Notes: generated from the letters alone by a model not told the origin. A stretch of 64,000 nt of DNA from Agelas oroides (GCA_949130485.1 OX422197.1:6924991-6988990); one strand, 5' to 3'; positions 22,861-33,539 are shown, numbered from the stretch's first letter. A program made the numbers and translations.

Positions 22861-23009
22861 TTATTAACAATCCCTCACCTCTTGTGGCTGTGGTTGGTCC
22901 ATGGTACCATACGTATATGACTTGGTGCCCTCACAACAACAAAAGTTATGTACTGCTTGTACCTGCTCAAGTCTACAAGCTGGGAGCTCACAGAAGTTGC
23001 AAGATGTGA
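22861..23009 (+). CDS. Possible alternative terminal exon
   Basis: Following TTGTTACTTTACAG, a frame entering with two bases stays open for 49 codons, including INNPSPLVAVVGPWYHTYMT, and ends in TGA. It fits the leftover A from a donor at the end of the 22,252 exon, replacing the stop with a tail of about 50 residues. No domain is recognised. It could be chance. Confidence 0.3.
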
Positions 23010-24340
23010 AGGGAGTGGAAAGGGTATATAACTAGTTAAGGCAAGACTCAATTCTGTCCTACTTCAATAAGTGTGGTATTACCTAAGTACACAGTTGTGC
23101 TCCGAAATTTGCAAAGCAGATTTTGATGCCTAACAGATACCTCTTCAACCCTTTTCTGTTGTTGTTGAAAAGGAAGGGTTAGAGAGGACTGGGGTACATA
23201 ACCACTCCACCAAGTTACCAGCTTCAAGGTAATAATTACACATGTACACCATTAACCTTTGAATCCAGCGCTGTTGCCATGGCATTCTGGAAGTCATACA
23301 GTCACCCAGCAGCTGCAACAGTAAAACACGTCACACTGAAGCCAGTCTACCCAGCTAGCCCGTTCATCTTCTTTAGTTGTGTAAAAGGAGAAACAGAATC
23401 TGCTAGATAGTCTCCACTCATCAAGCAATAGTTACTCTCATAAATGCCGTACATACGTTTGTGACCCCATATGCCAATTATTAATACAGCTTGTCATATT
23501 GCTCCTCACATACGAAGAAAAAGGTCACAAGAGAAGTTCATACAGTCACTAGCAGAGCCACAACATAAATTAAGCCGTCACAAATTGTGACCCCAGTTGC
23601 TAGCATAATTACTGCACCTATGGAGTGACCATGCCTTAACTCATGTGATTCCACAGTACAAATAAATGTCTGCAGGGCAGAGGGGGATAGCTGCAGAGGG
23701 GGGGTAGCTACTATGTCAAGTGGTAGGAGAATCTACTTGCACATTAGGAATTGGTTGCTTCCATGTAGTTATGTAGTTGGTTCGATCCACTTTGCATTGA
23801 AGAGTTTCAGGTGAAACACAATAAGTGACTTCCCTAGATTGTCAGAGTGAACGAGTCTGACTTTTTCTTTGTTACAATGCCTCTGTTTCCACTGGTGACT
23901 CCAGTCTTTATCATGTTTCATACAGGGCTAGTCTAACACTGTCCAGCTATACTGTGTGCTCACTGACTATTCAGCATGTAAGATAATGGACTCTCAACAC
24001 AAAACAGGTTCGATAGACTGGTGTCCTCACTGTGACTTGGCCACCATGTTGCACCTGTAGGAATGACCTTTTGCAGTCACACAGGGAGGATACTGGAAGT
24101 GATCCACACTGAGGTAGAATGATGATGATACTTGTCTCCACACACTTCACTGACACAGTGCTACCACCCCACAAATTATGAAGATGCAGCCCATTCTCAC
24201 TTGGGGTCCTGGGGGAGTGGTTGGGGCTGAGAGAGGACCGCACCTCGCGGCAAGTTTGCTAACTACGTCTCTGAACTGAAAAAGATGGATCGTGGAGCCT
24301 TTCAGGTGGACGGCCGCTCGCATTTCTTGTGATGACGTTT
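23010..24340. other. Intergenic, no gene recognised
   Basis: This lies between the stop of the death-domain gene and the next candidate start exon. I see no convincing exon. A tRNA-like stretch is listed separately. Confidence 0.4.
23712..23800 (+). repeat. tRNA-like SINE head
   Basis: An A-box-like TCAAGTGGTAGGAGAATCT and a B-box-like GTTGGTTCGATCCAC occur about 50 bases apart, a tRNA-derived promoter arrangement. The cloverleaf is not convincing. Confidence 0.4.
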
Positions 24341-24357
24341 GTGGGTGGGGCTGCATG
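24341..24357 (+). promoter_or_regulatory. Shared 17-mer upstream of a start exon
   Basis: GTGGGTGGGGCTGCATG occurs here, about 130 bases before a candidate start ATG, and again at 32,996-33,012, about 35 bases before another. It contains a GGGTGGGG (CACCC-box-like) core. A promoter role is inferred. Confidence 0.3.
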
Positions 24358-24488
24358 GGCGTGAAATGGAACTGCAAAGCAGCTGCAAAAGGCAGAGAGT
24401 GAAGTTTTGTACGCGATCAGTGATTTGAGCCACTGGTGTGCAACGAGCATTCGAGCAACGCTGGGGCTGAAGAGGAGACAAGCTGAAG

Positions 24489-24497
24489 ATGGTGGTT
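24489..24497 (+). CDS. Possible short start exon
   Basis: GAAGATGG gives a good start context, and the donor GTAAGTG follows after only three codons (MVV). The upstream 200 bp is relatively CG-rich. It would begin a plus-strand gene whose next exons I could not place with certainty. Confidence 0.3.
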
Positions 24498-24838
24498 GTA
24501 AGTGTGTTTAGTTGGTTAGAGATGTTTATGTATTAAATCTGTCACAAGACACGACATGCAACTAGGCTTCCCATATTATACTCCTCATTTTCACATTTAT
24601 GCTATGTTTCACTGTTTATGATACGGTCTGTTTTATGCTTTTGAAGCTATCTTTCATTATGCTTAGCTGCTCTTGATTCCACGCAATTCACCAGTTAAAA
24701 ATAATCAAGAACAGTACTTGGTTTATGCTCAATTCCTGACAGCAATGTTTATGCTCAAATTAATGCTGGTATACTAATGCAGAACCCTACCTGTAACATG
24801 ACATCTCTGCTTCTTCTCACCCCGTCAATCAATCCCAG

Positions 24839-24892
24839 GTCAAGTGATGGTGGGCTGGAGGATGTGGAGATCTGGTCTGTGAGACTGCGGAG
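24839..24892 (+). CDS. Candidate exon, family unknown
   Basis: A 54-bp stretch lies between ATCCCAG and GTATGT. One frame reads SSDGGLEDVEIWSVRLR. Its entry phase does not match the three-codon start exon before it, so either that exon or this one is misplaced. Confidence 0.3.
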
Positions 24893-26063
24893 GTATGTGG
24901 AGGCATGGTATAACCCAGTATGCAGCAGTAAACAAGGCGTGGTCACTCTCCTATTAAATGCCGTTGTTGAAGAGCAGGATGTCCCCATGTGCATAGTTCC
25001 CCCTGGACATCCTACACTAGGGCACAATGTCCCTCCTAGTTGCAGAATGTCCCCACACACTCGGTATGCACGAGGATGCTGAACAGAGCATGTAGGGACA
25101 GGTGAAGAAGCACCATCCACATCATGCTGTCAGCATCTTCTGTCATAAGAGGTAAGCAGCAATGATTTTGCTCTGTCAGTTCAGGGCAGGAATGTTCACA
25201 GAGTTATGCATAAGAAAGAGCGGAAACCCAAGCTACAATAGCTTGTAGGTTGCAGGGTAAGCATTGAAGGCATCTTTCATCTGCTGATCTTGCGCCTTGT
25301 TCCCTGGCTCGTCTCCAGTTTCCATACTAACAGTTCTGCTATTGTATCAGGTATTGCAGCAAGGTGCGATGTTCCTCAATTGTCTGGCTCAAGCAATGAG
25401 TGTTTAATTGGTTTTGTCAAGAGCTTAACAAGCTGTTGAAGGATGTTCCCTTGCGGAAAGAAGGAGCTAGTAAAATGCTTAAGACTCTGACTGGTTACCT
25501 GTCTTGCTATGTTCTAAACTAAAGACTAGGATATTCTGCACTAAGAGGAGACAGTCTGTCCTAGGGCAGAGTCTCCAGGTGGACATCCTGCAAGAAGACA
25601 TACTGTCCCGGAGACATTTGGACGGGGGGACAACTTGCACTAATTGTACCATACTTAATGTTTGTGACTGGGCTTGTGGTGACTCCATATACCAAGAAAA
25701 TTGGCGTGGTCAACTGCATTGCTCAAAAAAAGCATCGTAATTGTTTGCCAAGTCATAAAATCACAAACGGCTTTTGCTCAAGTCGCACAGTCATCAGTAG
25801 CTTTAGCAGTGCGTGTAGTCACGGGGTCACAGTAAATTTGAGCGATCACAAATTATGACCCCAGTTACTAGTGTAAGTACTGCGGAGTGACCCACCTCTT
25901 GGTACATTAGCCCCATATGCTATATGGTGATTATACCAACCCTAAACACATCCTAACCCATATGAATCACTGTATAGCGTACAGAGGTGACACACTGTTG
26001 TTAATGTAACCCAGTCGCTCTCATTGTTCAAGGTGGATCATCGACCTAGTCTCGCAAGCCTGA
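24893..26063. other. No gene recognised
   Basis: Several open frames of 60-120 codons occur on both strands, with internal repeats of AATGTCC(C/T)-type motifs at 24,980-25,060. None has a recognisable motif or clear splice pattern. Confidence 0.35.
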
Positions 26064-26253
26064 CCTGAGGGGTCCACAAGTAGTATGAAATCTTACACAC
26101 CCTCCGCTGAAATCTCAGTTGAATCTTGAAATAACAAATAATATTCTAGACCTAGCAATGTCTGTATAGTACTAACTTGAATTTCCCCGGACTTTTCGCT
26201 GAAAACTCTGTTGAAACATTAATAATTATGACCTGTTGTGGACCCCTCGGCCT
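26064..26253. mobile_element. Foldback element with GAGGGGTCC termini
   Basis: CCTGAGGGGTCCACAA at the left and TTGTGGACCCCTCGG at the right form inverted ends. A related pair (CCCGAGGGGTCCG and CGGACCCCTCGG) occurs at about 50,992-51,292 inside the hAT-like element. Confidence 0.65.
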
Positions 26254-26885
26254 AAAGAAATCAACCCCAGCGTGGATCACTTCAATGTCACACACGGATA
26301 AGGGTCTGGTGACCCTTGACAAGTTTTGATGTACTCTGCAAGAAATTTGAGTTCAGCCAATCATATTGCAGTAGCTAATTACATAGTTTCACATAAATAG
26401 ACAAATACGGTAAACGAGAGTTTGTAACAATCTTGCTCTAAATTACTCAGCTACTTATTCCACTGTCAACTGTCAACTTTCCGCACTTCCCAAGTCAAAA
26501 GTTGATCATGTTCTCACATTAGGACCATGAGCTTGAGCTGCTCAGAATGTAAGCAACTAGTTCATTTCCATGTGTTCCATGTGCACACAAAATCCTGTAC
26601 ATCTGAATCCTGAAGAGAATCCTCCCATCTCTTCAGCTTCAAGTCTCAAGGTGTACTTTTCCCCTCGGTCAAGCATGTCAGGCAGTCAACTGTCTAGCTC
26701 ATGTGGTTAGGTCAGGGGGTCAGTACATTGAGATGAGTGTGGTCAAGTCTCATTTCAGACTCCATGTCTCCTTCACATCAACACACAATTTGTACCCCAC
26801 AACACCACTCCTACATGATATAATATAGACTAATATAGGTTAATGTGAACTTCCTCCAGTAAACATCCTCCCCCCATCTCTTCAG

Positions 26886-26939
26886 CTTCCACTGGGTAGC
26901 TTGCTGGTTGGTACACTGCAGAGAGGAGACTATGTGGTG
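26886..26939 (+). CDS. Candidate exon, family unknown
   Basis: After CATCTCTTCAG, the frame LPLGSLLVGTLQRGDYVVV reads to a GTGAGT donor (54 bp). A second donor (GTAAGC) 13 bases later would extend it. The alternating hydrophobic pattern looks like a beta-rich domain. No family was recognised. Confidence 0.4.
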
Positions 26940-27080
26940 GTGAGTGAGAGGGGTAAGCACATTCAAATTGAGTGCTAGCAGTAGCACAGTTCTACTGGGT
27001 GCTGTTTTCTAACCTCCAGATAAGACATTACCAGAGGGTTCACTTTCTATCTCTCTAATCTGTTAGTTGTGCTCAGTACC

Positions 27081-27843
27081 TAGTCTCATTCCCAGCCCAA
27101 TTTTTTGCATGTACTCTGCAGCCTTGTTGAAAAATAGGGTCTGGACACTTTCACTAGGAAACTGGGGCCTAATTATAAAGAGTATTGGCATGTTGCAACT
27201 TGGCAGCTAGTTTGTGGCTACCATGGCTTGCACTGATAATGTGGTATGCTTGTAATGAACACCTAGCCTCGTCCCCAGGCCCCACCCAAAAAATCGGGAA
27301 AGGGGTCACTTGCAAAAGTTCCTGTATGTGCTGTGTCAGCAGTCTTCGTTTGAAGTAGAGGAATCATGTTCGTCCATTACCAATTACTAAATTCTTGACA
27401 CATGAAAGTAGTAGACTTGTTCCAAGACCATTTGAAAATGGGACTGAGGCAAGCAGACTTTTCATAAACCTCGGATTTCAGAAACTTGGAGCGTAGTTAC
27501 GCTTGCTAGTCTACTACTCTTGCTTCACAGGATTTGTCTGTACTCACTCCGTAGCAAGATCTGTTCATCTACTCTGTCGTCAACCGTACCTGGCTACCAC
27601 GTGATCATGTAAGGCATGTATTGTTGCATAATATGCTGACTCAGCACATACGAGAAAGTTTGCAAGTGACACCAGGCCCCTTTCCTGATTTTTTGGGTGG
27701 GGCCTGGGGACAAGGCTAATGAACACCTACAATTACTGACGGTATGTCAACTGGCCCCAGTTTTCCTAGTGAATGTGTCTAGACCCTATTTTTCAACAGT
27801 GCTGCAGGGCGTGTGTAAAAAATTTGATCAGGGGACGAGACTA
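27081..27843. mobile_element. 9-bp-TSD MITE, outer element of a nest
   Basis: The termini TAGTCTCATTCCCAGCCC and GGGGACGAGACTA are flanked by perfect CTCAGTACC at 27,072-27,080 and 27,844-27,852. Matching inner arms (AACTGGGGCC near 27,170 and GGCCCCAGTT near 27,752) confirm the inverted repeat. Another MITE is inserted at 27,264-27,718. Confidence 0.9.
27264..27718. mobile_element. 9-bp-TSD MITE, inner element
   Basis: The ends TAGCCTCGTCCCCAGGCCCC and GGGGCCTGGGGACAAGGCTA are flanked by perfect ATGAACACC at 27,255-27,263 and 27,719-27,727. Its TIRs are about 55 bp long. It sits inside the 27,081-27,843 element. Confidence 0.92.
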
Positions 27844-27852
27844 CTCAGTACC

Positions 27853-27932
27853 TAGCCTCGTTCCTGGGCCACTCCCAGATTGTATCTCACAGCCGTGGAG
27901 ACCAATCTGGGAGTGGCCTGGGAACGAAGCTA
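27853..27932. mobile_element. 80-bp 9-bp-TSD MITE at a reused target
   Basis: TAGCCTCGTTCCTGGGCCAC and GTGGCCTGGGAACGAAGCTA flank a short interior. Its left duplication CTCAGTACC is the right duplication of the neighbouring element, and its right one is CTTGGTACC (7 of 9). Confidence 0.85.
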
Positions 27933-28780
27933 CTTGGTACCTTCTGTACCTTTGAGATCATCGTCAAATGGAAACAAGTTTATCGGACACAATTCTCTAA
28001 TTTAATGTGGTGTCACTGGTGTGCAATGTTTCAACTCAGTGAGAGCAGTTACACAGGTCACATGGTCTTGTACCATATTAATTGAGGGGCGTGTCACCCC
28101 AGTGTGTGTAGTGATTGCTGTTGTGTGTTGAGACTTCACACAGCAAGAACAAACCTTCGTGGCAATGTTTCAGCAGGAGAGCATAATAACTCTTCCTTCT
28201 GCTTTGTATGTCCTTACAGCACTCCTGGTTTCAGTCAGACCGCTGATGACAATGTCGTTTGAAGTACAAACAACAGCAGTTGCTACACAGAAACACTCAT
28301 TTCATCTGGTGTGCATTATTTCAGCTCTGGTGAGACCAGTTATAATGTACCTGAAATGGGACTATATAAGTATCACCATAGTACAAAGCTATACTGGAAA
28401 ATATCACCATTTTATTGCTGTTGGCTGTATTGTTACAAGTGCACAGTGTGAGTGGCAATGCCAAAGAATAAACAAGTGATACCTTTTATGGTACAACTTT
28501 GTACTTTGGTGATAATGATTTTAGCATACAACCTCCAATTCATTGTGTGTTCAGACGTACATGTAGCTCACATGAAAAATACAGGCTCTTATCAACTGTA
28601 CATACCTACACGGCTTCCCCATTGACTCCTGTACATTCATGTGAGACGTATGATAAAACTGGCATTGTACCTCTTCCTCCATGAGAAAGAGCCTGGGTAG
28701 AAGGTTATGATAAAACAAAGTGGTCTTGTTGATGGGCAGCTGCCCATTACCTTATATGAAAGTCTTCTGTCCCCACGCAG

Positions 28781-28809
28781 GAAAAGCAGAAGTCATCTGA
28801 GCCACTATT

Positions 28810-28811
<2 letters not shown>
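28781..28811 (+). CDS. Candidate short exon, family unknown
   Basis: GTCCCCACGCAG precedes EKQKSSEPLL, and the next GT is the start of a GT microsatellite. Support is weak: acceptor quality plus an open frame. Confidence 0.25.
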
Positions 28812-28846
<35 letters not shown>

Positions 28847-28849
28847 TGT

Positions 28850-28918
<69 letters not shown>

Positions 28919-28933
28919 TGTGTGTGTGTGTGT

Positions 28934-28997
<64 letters not shown>

Positions 28998-29010
28998 ATG
29001 TGCATGTGTG
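28811..29010. repeat. (GT)n microsatellite, about 200 bp
   Basis: An almost pure GT repeat with occasional GA or TT interruptions, ending GCATGTGCATGTGTG. Confidence 0.97.
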
Positions 29011-29086
29011 TTTGAAAACTACTTGTCTTGACTAATAAGAAGAGCCTTGCTTTCAAGCATAATGTGTGCAATTTGAATATGCTCCA

Positions 29087-29111
29087 CCCCCCCCCCCCCC
29101 CCCCCCCCCCC
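29087..29111. repeat. Poly-C run
   Basis: About 25 consecutive C bases. The length is likely unreliable in sequencing. Confidence 0.9.
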
Positions 29112-29283
29112 TCAATTTGTTGCCTCTGCACCAAATGGACTGCTTGTACAATAATGGGAACGAATACAAGACCTGGTGAAATCATCTCCGTCTGGAATAC
29201 CTCCTTATGAAGTTCTGTTCTTTTTTAAGCAGCACTTCTGGACAGAAATGCTTACACCAGTGTACCAAATCGATACATGTGTA

Positions 29284-29720
29284 TAGCCTCATTCCCAGGC
29301 TGTTCTCACCTCCAGTTCTTGAATCACTTACAGTATGCAGAAATGGAGGGGAAGGCCTGAGAGATTTCATCCTGTGCACTGTGATGTGATGTAGTAATAG
29401 ATAGACACACATGAGGGGTGGTGCCCAACGAAGAATCCTGAGGCCGTTCTTGTAATATTTTGTCCAAGAACTTGAGACTGTAACGTTTGAAAGACAGTGT
29501 CAATACAGCTCATTGTTCCATTGTTCAGTAGACTCTCGACTGATCAATGCAAAGTTTGTGAGTTACAATGATTGGGCACCGCCCCCATCTTTCTACCCTC
29601 TGTCTACCTGACATCATCACACGTGATGAAATCTCCCAGGCCTTCGCTCTCAGTTTTTGCATACTGCAAGTGATCAATACTGGAGCCAGAATACGCAAAA
29701 ATGGCCTGGGAATGAGGCTA
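29284..29720. mobile_element. 437-bp 9-bp-TSD MITE
   Basis: TAGCCTCATTCCCAGGC and GCCTGGGAATGAGGCTA ends are flanked by perfect ACATGTGTA at 29,275-29,283 and 29,721-29,729. The interior matches the old copy at 178-524. Confidence 0.9.
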
Positions 29721-30160
29721 ACATGTGTACAAGATTTTGGTACAATTAAGGCTCTGTTCCCAAATTGTGTTGATAGCAGTACCAGCTCCGTTTTAGGTAT
29801 TGCACTTCCCATCACACTCAATTTAGCCGTTGGTATTTCTGTTGCCACATGTTTGTAATGCAGGAATCACTTTCATCAATGGAAGTCCTCTTCCACAATG
29901 GTGCCGGGGAGAGAACTGATCACTTTGAAGTAGTTGGTAGAGCAAACATTGTTTATATATTCCCTGTTCAACTAGCTACCCCCTTTCAGGAGGAGCAGTA
30001 ATTTGGTGGGAATTCCCTGACTGTTTCAATGATGCATAAAACAAAACATGTTTCTTGACAATTCAACATTCAACACCAACTACTACACGTAAAAGAAGTC
30101 CACAATTTCCCTCTGTGTCTCTACCCACCTTGATGACCTGTGTGCTTTTCTGGTACCCAG

Positions 30161-30200
30161 AGGATTACATGAGGCTGGCTCTCTCCTCCAGACGGTGGGT
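30161..30200 (+). CDS. Candidate exon, family unknown
   Basis: After TTTCTGGTACCCAG, a frame reads DYMRLALSSRRW. Two donors are possible (GTGGGT at 30,195 or GTCTGA at 30,201). Only the second leaves the frame matching the next candidate exon. Confidence 0.35.
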
Positions 30201-30221
30201 CTGATATTTATGTGTAATCGC

Positions 30222-30404
30222 TCCCTCTCCCCTTTTCTCCCCCTTCCCACTCCATCCCTCATCTACTCTTCCCTCCTCTCCTCTCTCCCCTCCTCTCCTC
30301 TCTCCCCTTCTTACCTCTTTCCCTCCCCCTCCCCTTCCCCTTTCCCCCTTCCCCTCTCCCATTCCTCTTCTTCCCCTCTCTCCTCCCCCCTCCCCCTTCC
30401 CTAG
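30222..30404. repeat. Polypyrimidine tract ending in a splice acceptor
   Basis: About 180 bases of C/T run directly into CCCTAG, the acceptor of the exon at 30,405. Confidence 0.85.
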
Positions 30405-30463
30405 CTACCCAGTCGGCAAGCCCTTCACTCCGATTTTTCTGCTGAGCTGAAGTTGGAGGGAAG
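30405..30463 (+). CDS. Candidate exon, family unknown
   Basis: A 59-bp exon between CTTCCCTAG and GTATGT encodes LPSRQALHSDFSAELKLEG and leaves two bases (AG). These join the G starting the next candidate exon to give Arg, so the pair is phase-compatible. Confidence 0.5.
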
Positions 30464-30550
30464 GTATGTACACGGTTGACATGCATGCATGGTGGTCTCT
30501 AGCTAGTTCCCTGTTCACGTGTTATGTTGTGTGTTTCATTCTTACAACAG

Positions 30551-30635
30551 GGTAACTGCTATGTTCCACCGACAAGGAGACACGGACGGTGAAACTAGCC
30601 AAGATCCATGCAGACCAGCTCCTGGGCTCTGTTAA
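30551..30635 (+). CDS. Candidate terminal exon, family unknown
   Basis: After TTCTTACAACAG, the frame continues VTAMFHRQGDTDGETSQDP and ends in TAA. An internal GTGAAA after GGACG is a possible donor, so the exon could instead be internal. Confidence 0.4.
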
Positions 30636-30752
30636 AGGATGTTCACATGATTGCTGTGTACAGTTGGCTGGCTGACTTGCTGCTGGTATGTTTCAGCTGT
30701 ATTACACTGGTATTATGCAAGTAGCCTTGAGCCCAGGCACATTGGAGCAGGG

Positions 30753-31498
30753 CCGTAGCAAGGTATTTCAAGGTGGTGTGGCCAAAGTGTGCATACCACA
30801 TGTAGAATCTAGGGGGGTCTGGGGGCCATGCTCCCCCAGAAAAATGTTAAACTAGACGCTAGGAGATCGCTTCTGAGGCCATTGTTAGACCACAAATGTC
30901 ATTATGTTCTGCAATTCTTATCAAACAGAATTTCAATAGTTGCTACACATACACTCTGTGAGGTAGTGATCGCAGATTGGGCGTAACTTAGTGCACATAG
31001 TAGCTGCATATATGAGAGGCATACCCCGCAGCCAAAAAATTGCTTGGAGATCGCTGCTTAGCTGTGATCATCGGCAAGCAGGATTCTGTTTCACATTGCA
31101 TGAGTGTACTGAATGAGTAGCCTCGCTCCCAGGCTCCTGCCCAGCTTTCCGTCGCTGGCAGTACGTCACGTCCTGCAAACGATGGAAAGCTGGGGGGGAG
31201 CCTGGGAGCGAGGCTAGTGTTTCGGATTCTGCATATGAACTTAGCTGCGCGCTCGTGCTGCAGGCAGCACGGGCTTTGTCGCAGTAAGGAATGGCCATCG
31301 AGTAAACCCAAATGACTGAAAATCCTAACGCAACGTTACCATTTTTTCAGTGAAATTTACATGATCCGTTTTCCCAGACGGCTCAGCTTACTAGTTCTTA
31401 TACGTGTGACTTCATGTGTATTCAAAGTGCGCATGTGCACGTTCACGAAAAAGTGGTCGGGCCAAAACCCAACCAGCCCGACCGCTTGCTACGGCCAT
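30753..31498. mobile_element. Element with GGCCGTAGCAAG termini
   Basis: GGGCCGTAGCAAGG at the left and CTTGCTACGGCC at the right are inverted. GGCCGTAGC-type ends also bound the element at 45,268-45,755. A 9-bp-TSD-group MITE lies inside. No transposase frame is seen. Confidence 0.65.
31118..31216. mobile_element. 99-bp 9-bp-TSD-group MITE
   Basis: TAGCCTCGCTCCCAGGCTCC and GGAGCCTGGGAGCGAGGCTA are inverted, with CAGCTTTCC/GGAAAGCTG arms continuing inward. No matching 9-bp flanks are seen. Confidence 0.75.
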
Positions 31499-31565
31499 GT
31501 GGAGGTCCTGGAAACATGATTAGGAAGCAAATTTATAGATATCTATATACGAGGTTGTGATATAG

Positions 31566-31843
31566 GGGAGAGCCTAGTCTCGCTCCCAGGCTCTCTCCAC
31601 TGATCATGAGGAAGGTTAGGTGAGAACCTAGTCTCGCTCCCAGGCTCCCTCCACTAGGGAGGGTTAGGTGAGAACCTAGTCTCGCTCCCAGGCTCCCTCC
31701 ACTAGGGAGGGTTAGGTGAGAACCTAGGCTCGCTCCCAGGCTCTCTCCACTGATCATGAGGAGGATTTTAGGTGAGAACCTAGCCTCGCTCCCAGGCTCT
31801 CTTCACTAAGGAGGGTTAGGGGGAACCTGGAACAAGGCTAGTT
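31566..31843. repeat. Tandem repeat made of MITE ends
   Basis: Five copies of a unit of about 50-58 bp begin CCTAG(T/C)CTCGCTCCCAGGCT and end GGTTAGGTGAGAA. The array closes with GGAACAAGGCTA, an inverted MITE end. Terminal sequence of the 9-bp-TSD group has been amplified in tandem. Confidence 0.85.
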
Positions 31844-32285
31844 AAACCCAGTCTGAGAGTTGGTTAAACCCAGACTTTTTTTCATTCCGGATTTTGTGAA
31901 GCTGTGAGACAAAATCTGAAATGGAAACCTAGGTGTGAAGCTACCATTGCCCTCGATCCCTTGTGTACCCTTTCCTGCTTCTCACCTTCTCAGCTACTCT
32001 CTTTCTCTTTCCTTTTTCTCTCTTCCCATAGACAATAAAACAACAGAGAGGAAGAAGACTTATGGGATGAGGGGGGAGGAAAGAGCCCCATGATATTTTT
32101 GTTCTCTGCAGGAATGAAGTTTGAAATTCATTTGTACCAGGAACTGTCATGTCAACCCCCTGTCATTATGAAATGAATTGATGTAACCTGAGTTTTAATG
32201 ACCACATTTAGCTGTTGGAGGTACTCAATGTGAACTTACACTGGCATCACAAGTCCACAAGGAACTATTCCAAATATAATACCAT

Positions 32286-32716
32286 TCTGAAGAATTTCTG
32301 TTCGGTTGTCAGCATGCAGAAGTAAAGCCTAGTACGATGAGAACAAGCCAAAATATAAATGTGGACAAACACCAAATTCTATATTCTCTGCTTCTAACAT
32401 TGTGAAGAGTTTCTCTTTGGTAGTCAGCATGCAGAAGTAAAGTGTACAAAAAGATCCAGCCTGAGAGTTGAATGTGGACAAACACCAAATTCTATATTCT
32501 CTGCTTCTAACATTGTGAAGAGTTTCTCTTTGGTAGTCAGCATGCAGAAGTAAAGTGTACAAATATCCAGCCTGAGAGTTGAATGTGGACAAACACTAAA
32601 TTCTATATTCTCAGCTTCTAACATTCTGAAGAGTTTCTCTTTGGTAGTCAGCATGCAGAAGTAAAGTGTACAAAAAGATCCAGCCTGAGAGTTGAATATG
32701 GACAAACACTAAATTC
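32286..32716. repeat. 111-114-bp tandem repeat, about 3.8 copies
   Basis: GTGGACAAACAC recurs at 32,361, 32,474 and 32,585, and as a variant near 32,699. Each is followed by AAATTCT and then GTAGTCAGCATGCAGAAGTA. Confidence 0.9.
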
Positions 32717-32740
32717 TTCTCTGCCTCGATCCCATCACTC

Positions 32741-32825
32741 CAGTGTGTGACCCAGTAGCAAGAGCATCTCACCACCATTCAAGTCAGTCTCACAGGTTAT
32801 TAAAGTTTGATCCCCAGCAGCATGG
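32741..32825 (+). repeat. tRNA-like SINE head
   Basis: An A-box-like TGACCCAGTAGCAAGAGCATC and a B-box-like AAAGTTTGATCCCC lie about 50 bases apart. Confidence 0.4.
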
Positions 32826-33046
32826 ATATCTTAGTTTCTACTGACTCTGCAAAGAAAAGCCTTCAATCACATCCACCATTCTGGTGTCCCACAGATAATA
32901 ATTCCAATGCAGCACGAATATCTACACAATCCAGTTTGGAAAGATTGTTCCACTGCATGGATACGCATGCATGCAAGTCTGTCTGCCTCGATTGTGTGGG
33001 TGGGGCTGCATGATTAAAATTCCAACGTTGATTTGTTTACCCAAAG

Positions 33047-33466
33047 ATGGCGTCGGGAGGTGGAACTGGAGACAAAAGTGCACCTCCTCTCCCCGACCAT
33101 GCTGAAGCTTAGTCTCGCAAGCCACACCCTTCGCAGGAGAGAGGAAGGGTCTGGTCACGCTGCAACCATTGAGTTGTCGCCACGACAGAAACTTGTCGTG
33201 ACCAATCAGATCCGCGCTCTTCGTAGATCGCATCCGTTGTCATGGAGTACAATTACGTCACAATGTGTTTAGCGGATGTCAGCATCTTATTACCTAACCG
33301 CAATGTTCGATAATTGCGTTCCTCGGCGACAACTCGGTAGTTGCGGCGTGACCAGACCCTTCCTCTCTCCTGCGAAGGGTGTGGCTTGCGAGACTAGCTG
33401 AAGCTGATCCGAAAGGAGCTGACCCTAAGAAGCCTGTGAAACGTTCTGATTTTAAGTCAGGATGGG
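33047..33466 (+). pseudogene. Start exon split by a MITE
   Basis: CCAAAGATGG gives a strong start context. The frame reads MASGGGTGDKSAPPLPDHAE and is interrupted at 33,110 by a 287-bp MITE. Beyond it, the frame resumes with DPKGADPKKPVKRSDFKSGW and reaches a GTAAGT donor in phase 0. With one copy of the 9-bp duplication removed, the two halves form one open frame. With the insertion, the net change of 296 bp shifts the frame. The family is unknown; the Lys/Pro-rich N-terminus looks intrinsically disordered. Downstream exons were not identified with confidence. Confidence 0.6.
33110..33396. mobile_element. 287-bp MITE inserted in a coding exon
   Basis: The ends TAGTCTCGCAAGCCACACCC and GGGTGTGGCTTGCGAGACTA belong to inverted repeats of about 50 bp. 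Perfect GCTGAAGCT flanks lie at 33,101-33,109 and 33,397-33,405. The arms are nearly identical, so the insertion looks recent. Confidence 0.92.
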
Positions 33467-33539
33467 TAAGTGTCCGTAGCAGTATAATAGCCATATCAGG
33501 CATTATCGAGTGTTTTCATGAGCAAAAAGACTGTTAAGT

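Noticed and set aside
33110-33396. The MITE in the start exon acting as a new intron (introner-like)
   Set aside because: The only GT/AG pair at its edges would leave 10 extra bases and shift the frame, and the donor GTCTCG is poor.
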